Below are positions 1 through 8,414 of a stretch of 64,000 nt of DNA, piece after piece. The translations under genes and the position numbers were made by a program. Under the pieces are notes generated by a model. The model saw nothing but the letters and a program-made list of their open reading frames with translations. It ran no database searches and was not told where the DNA came from. The stretch is from Breznakibacter sp047600785 (GTDB lineage: Bacteria > Bacteroidota > Bacteroidia > Bacteroidales > Marinilabiliaceae), in NCBI GenBank assembly GCA_047600785.1, contig JASGKH010000001.1, positions 434,001-498,000 on the forward strand. The letters run 5' to 3'. The stretch's first letter is position 1, and every line of letters begins with the position of its first letter.

Positions 1-1953
1 CGTATCAAACCGCATCCGTCGTTGTTTGTGCAAAACGCGAAAGCCGATATGGCCTGGGGACCAACCCATCACCATATCTGGATCGAAAACAGTTGTGTGC
101 CTGCGTCGTGGGAGCTTACGCATCATCATGTGCTGACGGGCATCCCTGAAAACAATTGGCAATTGCAGCTGGAACCCCACATCTGTGTTGACGTAGTACC
201 CGTTGGGGATAATGGGTACTGCCTCCGTCCCTATGGAATGTTCGATTCGTTCAGTGGCAACACTGCCTCCGAGAAGACTGAATGGATGGGACAACCGTTA
301 ATGAACTGGTTTGCCCGTAAAAAGATATCGCTCGCACAAGCGGGTCTGGAAGGGGGCCCTGACATTCAACAGGCCAAACTTTTTCCAGTGGTGGAATCGG
401 TAGACGAATTGGGAACGTTGTTGTGCTGGATGACCGGCGATGGAGCCGATGATGTACATCCCGGTTTATGGTTGGGTTCACACAGGCTTTCGGCCAACGA
501 AATAAGCACACAGGCCAATATGGTGCGGCTTTATGGACAGCGTAAGGCATTTAGGTACGAAAACCTGCCTGTGTTGGCAAAGAACTATGGGCGGAGCGTG
601 TTTTACCAGTCCGATTTAAAACAGATTGCCGAAGATTTTATTTGCCGTCATCTGCCATTGCCCGATGCCTTACCTTCCGAAGCACCTGTTATGTTGCAAA
701 TACAGGACTTGATGTTCCGTTCGGAAGTGGCAAGGCATCGACAGGGGAGTGGGCACGAAGAGGAACATGGTGCGTTTGGCAAATTGCGGCAGCTTATTAC
801 ATCGACCATTACCAAACGCGAATTGCCCAGGTTAAACGTATTTGCCGACCAGATTGTGTGGGGGCGAAGTCCCGTGCGACTCGATCTGGCGGGAGGGTGG
901 ACCGATACGCCACCTTATTGCATCCAGAACGGAGGGAAAGTAGTTAACGTGGCGGTAAACCTGAATGGTCAGCCGCCATTGCAAGTGTTCATCCGATTGA
1001 GCTCCAGTCCAACTATTGTATTGCGTTCCATCGACAATGGGGTATCGGAAGAGATTGCATCGTTCCGGGAGCTGGCCGCATATGATAACGTCGGGTCTGC
1101 TTTTTCCATTCCCCGCGCCGCACTGTGCTTGGCGGGTTTCCACCCCGACTTTTGCGACGTGCGTTTCGATACACTGGCCCAGCAGCTGGAGGCCTTTGGC
1201 GGAGGGTTGGAAATTTCGTTGCTGGCCGCTGTCCCCAAAGGGTCGGGGCTGGGAACAAGTTCTATTTTGGCGGCCACGTTGTTGGGAACGCTATCGGATT
1301 TTTGCACCCTGAACTGGGACAAACAGGCTATTTGCCACCGGACATTGGTGCTTGAACAATTACTGACCACCGGGGGTGGGTGGCAAGATCAGTACGGGGG
1401 TATCATTGGCGGGATAAAATTGTTAGAAACCGAAGCTGGTACCCAGGAGAATATGTCGGTAAGATATTTGCCCGACCAATTGTTTACGGGATCGGAGCAC
1501 GGATCCAACTGGCTGCTTTATTACACCGGTATTACCCGTGTGGCCAAAAACATATTGTCGGAGATTGTGCGCGGCATGTTTTTGAACGAAAACAGCCGTT
1601 TGGAGGTACTGGCACAAATCGGGGCCAATGCCAATGCGGTTTACGAGGCCATCCAAAAGAACGATTACATGGCCACGGCAGCGCTCATTAACCGATCGTG
1701 GAAATTGAACAACTTATTGGATTCAGGGACTAATACACCTGAAATACAAGTTATTATAGACAAGATAAAGAAGCATGTGCTGGGGTTGAAATTGCTGGGG
1801 GCAGGCGGTGGCGGCTACATGCTTGTTTGTGCCAAAGATGCCGAATCGGCCCGCCAGATTAAAGAGGTACTTAACGAATCGCCCATTAACCCACGGGCAC
1901 GCTTTGTTTCGATGGAAGTAAACCGCGAAGGATTTCAGGTGACACGATCATGA
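1..1953 (+). CDS. fkp: Bifunctional fucokinase / L-fucose-1-phosphate guanylyltransferase, 3' part
   Basis: This enzyme phosphorylates L-fucose and then transfers GMP to give GDP-L-fucose, the cytoplasmic salvage route used by Bacteroidales to fucosylate capsules and glycoproteins. The reading frame is open to the window edge, so the start lies upstream. About 650 residues are visible against roughly 950 in the family, so most of the N-terminal guanylyltransferase domain is missing. The C-terminal GHMP kinase is complete: the motif SPVRLDLAGGWTDTPP is encoded near 870-920, the ATP loop PKGSGLGTSS near 1232-1262, and the glycine-rich motif LLGAGGGGYM near 1790-1822. The stop codon overlaps the next start as ATGA, so the following outer membrane protein gene is probably translationally coupled. 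Identity is firm; only the missing N-terminus limits the call. Confidence 0.93.
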   Translation, partial: RIKPHPSLFVQNAKADMAWGPTHHHIWIENSCVPASWELTHHHVLTGIPENNWQLQLEPHICVDVVPVGDNGYCLRPYGMFDSFSGNTASEKTEWMGQPLMNWFARKKISLAQAGLEGGPDIQQAKLFPVVESVDELGTLLCWMTGDGADDVHPGLWLGSHRLSANEISTQANMVRLYGQRKAFRYENLPVLAKNYGRSVFYQSDLKQIAEDFICRHLPLPDALPSEAPVMLQIQDLMFRSEVARHRQGSGHEEEHGAFGKLRQLITSTITKRELPRLNVFADQIVWGRSPVRLDLAGGWTDTPPYCIQNGGKVVNVAVNLNGQPPLQVFIRLSSSPTIVLRSIDNGVSEEIASFRELAAYDNVGSAFSIPRAALCLAGFHPDFCDVRFDTLAQQLEAFGGGLEISLLAAVPKGSGLGTSSILAATLLGTLSDFCTLNWDKQAICHRTLVLEQLLTTGGGWQDQYGGIIGGIKLLETEAGTQENMSVRYLPDQLFTGSEHGSNWLLYYTGITRVAKNILSEIVRGMFLNENSRLEVLAQIGANANAVYEAIQKNDYMATAALINRSWKLNNLLDSGTNTPEIQVIIDKIKKHVLGLKLLGAGGGGYMLVCAKDAESARQIKEVLNESPINPRARFVSMEVNREGFQVTRS

Positions 1954-3575
1954 AAAACAACCATATAAAGAACCGGTTAATGGTCCTTGGCGCCGCAACG
2001 GTTATAGGACTGGATTTATCCATGCCATTAATGGCGCAGGGCTTGCAGCCACAAGTCGAAATCAAATCAGCCGCAGTGGCCTCTACCGGGCCGTTAACAT
2101 CCATGTGGCTAACGGCCAACCAGTGGGGCATGTATCGCGAGGGTGCCATGGTTTATGCAAAGGTGAGCGACACGCTTTACCGGGCGAAAGATTTTCATTT
2201 GAACGCTGGTCTTGGTGGCGTTTTGAATTTTCCCGCCAACGAAAGTTTTATGCATGAAGGATATCTGAGCGGGAAATTATTTTTTGTGGATTTCTCGCTT
2301 GGTCTGAATGCCTTTTCGCCCACGTCGATCGATGACGGTCTGACCTCGGGGATGTTTCTTGGCAGTTCCAATGCACGTCCCATTCCCCGCGTGTCGGTTG
2401 GCATCTATCGTTTTACCGATGTCCCGTTAACAAGCGGGTGGTTGCAGGTGAAAGGGGGTATTTCGCAGGGGTATGTGGACGATTACCCGGCACAGTCACG
2501 TGGACACCAGGACGTGTTCCTGCACGAGAAATTTGCATATTTCAGACTGTCACATTGGAAAGTAAAACCTTACATGGGCCTTATTCATTCAGCATTGTTT
2601 GGAGGCAAAGGAATCAAGACCGATTTCTGGTCTACTTTTTTTGCCCAGGGATCGGAAAAGTTGGGCGGTGGTGAAGCCACCAATGCTGCAGGTGCACACA
2701 TGGGGTTGTATGATTTTGGGGTGGATTACGAGTTCAATGGTTGGAATATGAAGCTTTATCTCCAAAAACCGTTTGGGGATGGAAGCGGCTTACGCTTGAA
2801 CGCGGGCAACAACCGCGACTACATTTGTGGCATATGGCTTCAAAACGGTTCCGGGGGGAAAATAATAAAAGGTGTTTCGGCCGAAGTAATCAAGACCACT
2901 TACCAATCGGGTCCCGGCTTTCCAGACCCGTATGATGCGGAATTGGTAGATCCCGACAATCCGTCGGTAGTGGGGGTTTACTTTTGGCCGGGATCAATGG
3001 ACGATCCGGCCGCCTTTATGGCCAAATATTATCCGGATGTGCCATCGGACGGATGGGATAAATATGATATTACGGCATGGCTCGAAGGCAAGGTGAACCA
3101 TGGCCATCATTTTGGGGGTCGGGACGACTACATGAATAATGGTATGTATTATAGTGGATGGACTTATCATGGACGTAGTACCGGGACCCCATTGTTCCAT
3201 ACGGCCGATCAGGTGCGTGCTTACGCTCCCGGATGGGTGTTCAGGGACGAAGGAACTTACTTTGTCAACAACCGGATCAAGGGTTTACATGTGGGTGTGG
3301 AGGGACAGCTGTGTACGATTGAATATCGTTTAAAGATGACATATACCAAAAATTACGGTAGCTATTCGCGCGAATACGAAGGACGTTGGTCGTGGACAAA
3401 AACCGATGACTATTTTTATCGTGAAGGATTAAATCAGTTTTATTTTGGGTTGGACATGAATAAACCCGTTACCCCGTCCAAGCGCACCAACGTGTTTGTG
3501 TCGCTTGGATTGGATAGCGGGCAATTATACGAATCGTGGGGGGCAAAAGCAGGGCTGGCGATAACCCTTCGCTGA
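1950..3575 (+). CDS. Wzi-like capsule assembly outer membrane protein
   Basis: The 541-residue product starts with a signal peptide (about residues 1-30, ending near LMAQG) and continues as an aromatic- and glycine-rich sequence with alternating beta-strand character, as in an outer membrane barrel. The stretch MYYSGWTYHGRSTGTP around residue 395 and the overall length resemble the Bacteroidota branch of the capsule assembly Wzi family (PF14052-like), which anchors capsular polysaccharide at the outer surface. The start codon overlaps the fkp stop, so the two form an operon. That pairing with a GDP-fucose enzyme fits a role in displaying fucose-containing surface glycan. The family call is from recalled motif similarity, not a search; another outer membrane barrel is possible. 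Confidence 0.68.
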   Translation: MKNNHIKNRLMVLGAATVIGLDLSMPLMAQGLQPQVEIKSAAVASTGPLTSMWLTANQWGMYREGAMVYAKVSDTLYRAKDFHLNAGLGGVLNFPANESFMHEGYLSGKLFFVDFSLGLNAFSPTSIDDGLTSGMFLGSSNARPIPRVSVGIYRFTDVPLTSGWLQVKGGISQGYVDDYPAQSRGHQDVFLHEKFAYFRLSHWKVKPYMGLIHSALFGGKGIKTDFWSTFFAQGSEKLGGGEATNAAGAHMGLYDFGVDYEFNGWNMKLYLQKPFGDGSGLRLNAGNNRDYICGIWLQNGSGGKIIKGVSAEVIKTTYQSGPGFPDPYDAELVDPDNPSVVGVYFWPGSMDDPAAFMAKYYPDVPSDGWDKYDITAWLEGKVNHGHHFGGRDDYMNNGMYYSGWTYHGRSTGTPLFHTADQVRAYAPGWVFRDEGTYFVNNRIKGLHVGVEGQLCTIEYRLKMTYTKNYGSYSREYEGRWSWTKTDDYFYREGLNQFYFGLDMNKPVTPSKRTNVFVSLGLDSGQLYESWGAKAGLAITLR

Positions 3576-3580
3576 AACCG

Positions 3581-4753
3581 TTATTTACGGCCGACCCAAG
3601 TGGCTTTGTGCCATAGGTGTTCCAACGGACCTTGCTTGTGGTTTTTGAGCCACCATTTGCAGAACCTCAACTGGATGAGAAACAACCCAATGCCGATGAA
3701 AAAGCTGTAGGTGGCACCGGTATATTTGTATAAGCCTAAGGCAAAGCCATAATAGATAAATGCGCCCATTAGTGATTGCATCAGATAATTGGTCAAGCTC
3801 ATTTTGCCAAATGTCGATAAAGGCTTAAAAAGTTTGTAGCCAACGGACGTTTGGTATAGGAGGACAAATGACGACACAAGGAAGAATGTAAAGCTCAGGT
3901 TATAAATGGAGCCCACGATCAGTGACGCCGAAGGTTTCAGATTGGTTTGGGTGATCCACTCGCCAAGGTTTTGTTTGGCCACAAAAAGAGGAATACACAG
4001 GAGAATGGATATAACCAATATTCTTTTCCAAAATTTGATGGACCTGTCGGATGTAATGAACCATAAATGGCGACCCAAAAGCATGCCCAGCATGAATAGC
4101 GCAGGAGCCTGGAAAAAACGTCCGTTTTCCCAAGACCATAAAGTAACCGCCCAACGCCCGTTGGTAAAATTCCCTTTGGCCATTTCCCAAAAAGAAGAAC
4201 CGCTCAGATAAGTCCCAATTTGTCCAAAATATTGGTCAGAAAGGTTGGGCGAAGGGATCACATCCGGGTTTGCAAGATAGTAGGCCAATTTTCCCCAGGC
4301 AACTGGTTGTAGCAACAAAACCGCAGCAACGACCAGTACGACCGAGGTTTTTAGCCGTTTTACCGCTAACAGCGAGATGCCGAGTACTGCATAAAACATC
4401 AGGATGTCGCCTTCGAAAAAGAGGCTGTTCACCAGCCCGAATCCTAATAAAATCGCCATTCGCCATAAAAACCGTCCAGAGAAACCATATCCTTTTAGCC
4501 GCTGGTTGTTGTCCATTATGAAGAAACTAAAGCCGAACAGCAAAGCAAATATGGCGTACGCTTTTCCCGAAAAAAGGAAAAAGAGCGTATCCCATACATA
4601 ACCATCGGTGGTTTTGATCAGTGGAGGCAGATTTTCAGGAAAGAAATAGAAGTCGAAATGTTCAATGTTATGCAAAAGCATAATGCCCATAATGGCAAAT
4701 CCGCGAAGGGCATCTACCACTTCGATACGGCCGGTGTTGACTGGTTGTGACAT
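3581..4753 (-). CDS. DUF418 family multipass membrane protein (YeiB-like)
   Basis: This 390-residue integral membrane protein has about nine or ten hydrophobic segments. The N-terminal motif RIEVVDALRGFAIMGIM, the FALLFGFSF segment and the C-terminal GPLEHLWH are hallmarks of the YeiB/DUF418 family, which is related to membrane acyltransferases. The biochemical role is not known; the family is often discussed as possible transporters or acyltransferases acting on envelope glycans. It converges with the Wzi-like gene with only five bases between the stop codons, so the two must share any termination signal. It appears monocistronic, with a 438-bp divergent region upstream. Confidence 0.85.
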   Translation of the reverse strand: MSQPVNTGRIEVVDALRGFAIMGIMLLHNIEHFDFYFFPENLPPLIKTTDGYVWDTLFFLFSGKAYAIFALLFGFSFFIMDNNQRLKGYGFSGRFLWRMAILLGFGLVNSLFFEGDILMFYAVLGISLLAVKRLKTSVVLVVAAVLLLQPVAWGKLAYYLANPDVIPSPNLSDQYFGQIGTYLSGSSFWEMAKGNFTNGRWAVTLWSWENGRFFQAPALFMLGMLLGRHLWFITSDRSIKFWKRILVISILLCIPLFVAKQNLGEWITQTNLKPSASLIVGSIYNLSFTFFLVSSFVLLYQTSVGYKLFKPLSTFGKMSLTNYLMQSLMGAFIYYGFALGLYKYTGATYSFFIGIGLFLIQLRFCKWWLKNHKQGPLEHLWHKATWVGRK

Positions 4754-5191
4754 TGGTTTTAATTCGTAATTTGGATTTTCCGCAAAATAGGAAATATTTC
4801 CTTTAGTCGCTTCGGCAGAAACAAAATCAAGGTTTCTTCCTGTATTTTTGGATTCAGGGGAATGTCAAAAAATATTTTTACATAATCTTTAGAGGATACC
4901 TCACCGACACACAGCGGACAGTCCCTTTATTCTTGCAGGTGCGGCTTACCATATTCATTCACCCCCAATGCATTTCAATTTTGGATATACAGGGTCTTCA
5001 ACCAACACTGTAAAAAACTCAATGATCCATTGGTTAAGTGTTGTAGGGTCCCATTTACAAGATGGCAGAGGAATCGCGATGGTTAGTTGAAAACAATTTT
5101 GTAACGTATATGGATTAATGATGTTTGGGTGGATCAAAAAGCCACGTCCGAAAATATTTTGGGGCTTTGCATCATTCAAACACACATTGTC
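4754..5191. other. Divergent intergenic region between DUF418 gene and yfiR-like gene
   Basis: This 438-bp AT-rich stretch has no convincing coding sequence. The open frames across it are short and their translations have no recognisable motif. It must hold the promoters for both flanking genes; a candidate for the rightward one is listed separately. No terminator-like hairpin or repeat stood out. Confidence 0.6.
5098..5127 (+). promoter_or_regulatory. Candidate promoter for the yfiR-like/TonB receptor operon
   Basis: A TTTG at 5098-5101 is followed after 18 bases by GATGTTTG at 5120-5127. This is one mismatch from the Bacteroidota -7 consensus TANNTTTG with an accepted -33 spacing. Transcription would begin near 5134, about 58 bases before the proposed ATG. 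Visual match only. Confidence 0.35.
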
Positions 5192-5686
5192 ATGAAAAGA
5201 TTTATCCTGCTGATCGCTTTGGTACTGGCAGTTGCCCATAGCCAAGGCCAAAATTACAAATTCCAGGCACTGTACCTGTTCAACATTGTCCAGCACATCG
5301 AGTGGCCTTCGGTCGAAAGTACCTTTAAAATTGGGGTCGTAGGGTGTGAGGAGATAGAAAAAGAGCTGTCGTCGATTGTTCGTACCCGAAAAATCTGCGG
5401 ATTACCGGTCACTGTTACTTCTTACTTGTCGGAAACGGATGGAATTGCGGATTGCCAAATGGTCTATCTCTCTCGCACGGTGTCTTCGAAACTGGCAAAT
5501 GTGCAGGCAGTCATAAACAACCGTCAGGTGTTGCTGGTGACCGACAAAGTGGGACTCAGGGGTGCGGGCATCAACATGATCGATATATCCACCAAGCTTG
5601 AGTTTGAAGTGTACCCGTCAATCATAAAATCACACGGACTGAAACTTTCCAATTCGCTGCTCAATTTGGGCATTGTAAAACAGTAA
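5192..5686 (+). CDS. YfiR family (DUF4154) periplasmic protein
   Basis: The start at 5192 is preferred over an ATG at 5129 because it places a signal peptide (MKRFILLIALVLAVAHSQGQ) at the N-terminus. The mature protein of about 145 residues has the YfiR/DUF4154 pattern: KFQALYLFNIVQHIEWP near the start, VLLVTDKVGLRGAGINMID near residue 115, and a C-terminal EVYPSIIKSHGLKLSNSLL. In Pseudomonas, YfiR is a periplasmic repressor of the diguanylate cyclase YfiN. In Bacteroidota the domain usually sits next to a TonB-dependent receptor and often a sensor kinase. Here it precedes a receptor by 24 bases, so the two are probably cotranscribed and may act as a sensing pair. No cyclase or kinase follows. 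Confidence 0.85.
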   Translation: MKRFILLIALVLAVAHSQGQNYKFQALYLFNIVQHIEWPSVESTFKIGVVGCEEIEKELSSIVRTRKICGLPVTVTSYLSETDGIADCQMVYLSRTVSSKLANVQAVINNRQVLLVTDKVGLRGAGINMIDISTKLEFEVYPSIIKSHGLKLSNSLLNLGIVKQ

Positions 5687-5710
5687 CCATAAACCAAGAA
5701 AAATTATACC

Positions 5711-8050
5711 ATGATACGCATTCCAGTAAAAATGTTGATATCTGTTCTGATGGGAGTGATGTTGGCCATGGCAACCGTCCGGGCGCAGGAAACAAAACCG
5801 CCTGTCAATGTGGACGGACTTACCCTGGAACAAATGAAAGGGTTTACCGGGGACGATTTGTTACAGATACCTTTTGAGGATTTAATAAAACTGGTGAAAA
5901 AGTTTAAGCTCTCTTCCATTGACGAATTGTACAACCTATTGCTTAATCCGACGCAAACCACTGCATCGAAAAAAGCGGAAGATTTATTCAGCGCCCCGTT
6001 GGCCACATCGGTTATCACCGCCCAGGAATTGGAACGGTCAGGAGCACGTTCCATCCCCGAAGCGTTGCGTTTGGCCCCGGGCATTATTGTACGCGAAAAA
6101 ACCAACGGCGATTACGATGTGCATATCAGGGGAAATGATTTTGTGCCACCGGGTTCCGACTTGTCGAATTCCGTCAATTCGTCCACATTGGTAATGGTAA
6201 ACAACCGTCCGGTTTACAATGCGTTTGTAGGGGCGGCGTTTTGGGAAAACCTCCCGGTAGAGATTGGCGATATCGAAAAGATCGAAGTGATTTACGGGCC
6301 GGCCGCCGCGTTATATGGCCCTAATGCTGTATCGGGCGTCATACATATCATCACCAAAGACGATGCTAAAGAGGGATGGTCTGCCACGGTAAATGTCCAA
6401 ACGGGAACGAAAAACAGCCAGATTGCATACGGTGCCGTTACCTACTCCAATAAAAAATGGCTGGTGGGCCTGTCGGGCAATTACCAGCGGATGGATCGTT
6501 TCCAAAAGACGTATTACATTCCCCAGCGTGATGAATATGTGGAAGGTAAATATGTCGGTGATATTATTTCAGATACGGATACCACTTTTAATGCCAACGC
6601 AGTGGACGAAGATTATGCAAAAGCCAAAGAAAAAGCGGCCATCAATCTTTTTGCCGTATACCAGCCCAACGGCAAGGTTCGGATCGGTTACGACGGAGCC
6701 ATACAAGCCTCGTCGGTGCAAACGGCCTATATGGATATTGGGTCGGTCCTGTCGACACGCGAGTCGAACACTTTTAGCAACAACTTTTCTTTGCGGATAG
6801 GCAACTTCGATGCCAACATGTCGGCCGTGGGCGGACACTTGAACGCCATAAAAGGAATGGCAGGTTATGAATATGATTTTGCAGAGATGAATGGCAAGAT
6901 AGGTTATGACTTCAAATACAAAAATTTGTCTTTTAGGCCCGGCGTGGATGCCAATTATGCATATTATTCCGATGGGGATTACGTGGATGCATCCACGGAT
7001 GGAGGCCTGCTTAACGGTTCGGCCCGGTTGGGCACGGTACAGGGAAGCCTGCGGTTGGATTATACCGCCTTGGGTAAATTGCGTTTGGTAGGTGCATGGA
7101 TGCAGGGGTATTTTTACAAACCGGGAAGAAGTTATGCGGCCTATCAATTTGCGTCGACGTATAGGCCGGACGACCGTACGTTGTTTCGCTTAGTGGCCTC
7201 CAAATCGAATTCCAGCCCGTTTGTGCTCAATACGTACATGAACAAGCAGATTAGCACGCAAAGCGGCGGACTTTCTGAAAACGGCCAACAACCGACGCAG
7301 TCGACATTTATAAGACTGGGCAACGATAATCTGGATCCTTTGGAAATGCATATGGTGGAAATCGGTTTGCGGCATCTCTTTTTTAAAAACCTTCAGTTCG
7401 ACGTGTCGGTTTTTTACAGCCGGACGAAGAATTATGCCGAATGGCAAAACGAGACACGCAACGACGATGCAGGCGAGGGGGCAGAACCTGCAGAAGGGGG
7501 ACAAACGGTACAGATTATTACCGAAACCATCCGTAACTTGGATACCGAATCCCATCAGTATGGGATTACGGCCAAACTTGATTATGTGGTGAACCAGAAA
7601 CTGAACTTATCGGTGTTTGGCACGATGCAAAAAACTTATCTGAAGAATTTCGAGGTCAGTGATTCTTCCTATTTTACGGGGTTGACGGGAGGTTCCATTG
7701 ACAGGCAAACGTTGGAAAGCAATCCCGTCAATCTTAGTTTGGAGCATACTTACACCCCGGCGTTTTACGGAGGGGGCACGCTCAATTACCAACCTGCACC
7801 CAAATGGAACATCCACTCATCGGTATACATGTACGGGAGGCAAAAAACATTTTACGAGGTAATGGGGACCTTTAAATGGTTGCAGATAAACCCTAAGGCC
7901 ATTGCCAACCTAAAAGTGTCGTACGATGTGAACCGTTGGATACAGGTGTATGTGAACGCCCGCAACATTGTCGATGATCGTTCCAAAGAATTTGTATTTA
8001 CCGATGACATCGGCGGGAGCTATCTTGCCGGAATCAAGTTAAGTTTTTAA
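5711..8050 (+). CDS. TonB-dependent receptor with plug domain
   Basis: The 779-residue product has a signal peptide (about residues 1-26, ending VRAQ), an N-terminal segment of about 70 residues, a plug domain (about residues 95-215, with SVITAQELERSGARSIPEAL and a VHIRGND strand), and a long aromatic-rich barrel. The last residue is Phe in the ending GIKLSF, typical of outer membrane barrels assembled by BAM. It lacks the long CarboxypepD_reg extension and the size of SusC proteins, so it resembles siderophore- or vitamin-type receptors. The substrate cannot be read from sequence. It follows the yfiR-like gene by 24 bases, a linkage common in this phylum. A hairpin lies just downstream. Confidence 0.9.
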   Translation: MIRIPVKMLISVLMGVMLAMATVRAQETKPPVNVDGLTLEQMKGFTGDDLLQIPFEDLIKLVKKFKLSSIDELYNLLLNPTQTTASKKAEDLFSAPLATSVITAQELERSGARSIPEALRLAPGIIVREKTNGDYDVHIRGNDFVPPGSDLSNSVNSSTLVMVNNRPVYNAFVGAAFWENLPVEIGDIEKIEVIYGPAAALYGPNAVSGVIHIITKDDAKEGWSATVNVQTGTKNSQIAYGAVTYSNKKWLVGLSGNYQRMDRFQKTYYIPQRDEYVEGKYVGDIISDTDTTFNANAVDEDYAKAKEKAAINLFAVYQPNGKVRIGYDGAIQASSVQTAYMDIGSVLSTRESNTFSNNFSLRIGNFDANMSAVGGHLNAIKGMAGYEYDFAEMNGKIGYDFKYKNLSFRPGVDANYAYYSDGDYVDASTDGGLLNGSARLGTVQGSLRLDYTALGKLRLVGAWMQGYFYKPGRSYAAYQFASTYRPDDRTLFRLVASKSNSSPFVLNTYMNKQISTQSGGLSENGQQPTQSTFIRLGNDNLDPLEMHMVEIGLRHLFFKNLQFDVSVFYSRTKNYAEWQNETRNDDAGEGAEPAEGGQTVQIITETIRNLDTESHQYGITAKLDYVVNQKLNLSVFGTMQKTYLKNFEVSDSSYFTGLTGGSIDRQTLESNPVNLSLEHTYTPAFYGGGTLNYQPAPKWNIHSSVYMYGRQKTFYEVMGTFKWLQINPKAIANLKVSYDVNRWIQVYVNARNIVDDRSKEFVFTDDIGGSYLAGIKLSF

Positions 8051-8075
8051 TTAACAGATGGTTTTGTACGATCAT

Positions 8076-8102
8076 GGAGGAGGCCTGTCAGTAGACTCCT
8101 CC
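8076..8102. terminator. Hairpin downstream of the TonB receptor gene
   Basis: GGAGGAG at 8076-8082 pairs with CTCCTCC at 8096-8102 around a 13-base loop, and flanking bases can extend the stem past a two-base bulge. No T-run follows, so it may be a weak terminator or a 3'-end stabilising structure. It lies 25 bases after the receptor stop codon. Confidence 0.45.
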
Positions 8103-8165
8103 TGATGATTCGCATGAAAAGTGAAAAGGTACAGGATACTGCGAAATTTGCTTTCACATGGGGTT

Positions 8166-8280
8166 AAGGTATCGGAGATTATACCCTCAGGGTCCCGGAG
8201 ATTATGTGCTCAAGGTGTCAGAGACTATGTCCTCAGGGTACCGGAGACCATGCTCTCGCATGATCGGAGCATACGTGCTT
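8166..8280. repeat. Degenerate 23-bp tandem repeat, five copies
   Basis: Five consecutive 23-base units start at 8166, 8189, 8212, 8235 and 8258. Shared positions include (A/G)GGT in the first part, CGGAG or CAGAG in the middle and a CTC-like end; the fifth copy is the most diverged. A sixth, weaker unit may follow from 8281. A period of 23 is not a multiple of three, so the repeat does not encode a repeated peptide, and the 78-codon frame running across it is not believed. Copies abut directly with no spacers, so it is not a CRISPR array. It lies between the receptor hairpin and the terminator of the xylan locus. Function unknown. Confidence 0.7.
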
Positions 8281-8355
8281 CTGTTATCGAAGCGCGTGCC
8301 ATGTTAACCGGTCAACGGAAAAGAAGTCGGGCACGGTTTTTTCAGGGTATAAAAT

Positions 8356-8391
8356 AAACCCCGCAGAACCAAATCCAGTCCTGCGGGGTTT
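8356..8391 (-). terminator. Rho-independent terminator of the xylan utilisation operon
   Basis: AAACCCCGCAG at 8356-8366 pairs perfectly with CTGCGGGGTTT at 8381-8391 over a 14-base loop. Read on the minus strand the stem is followed by ATTTTAT, giving a T-rich tail. It lies 24 bases beyond the stop of the last gene of the minus-strand locus. Confidence 0.8.
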
Positions 8392-8414
8392 AAGAAATAC
8401 ACAAACTCAAATTT

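Noticed and set aside
8166..8280. Possible CRISPR array
   Set aside because: The repeat units abut each other without unique spacers and no cas genes are present in the window.
8121..8357. 78-codon plus-strand ORF across the intergenic repeats
   Set aside because: It runs over a 23-base repeat whose period breaks any repeated peptide, has no recognisable motif or promoter, and ends within a terminator.
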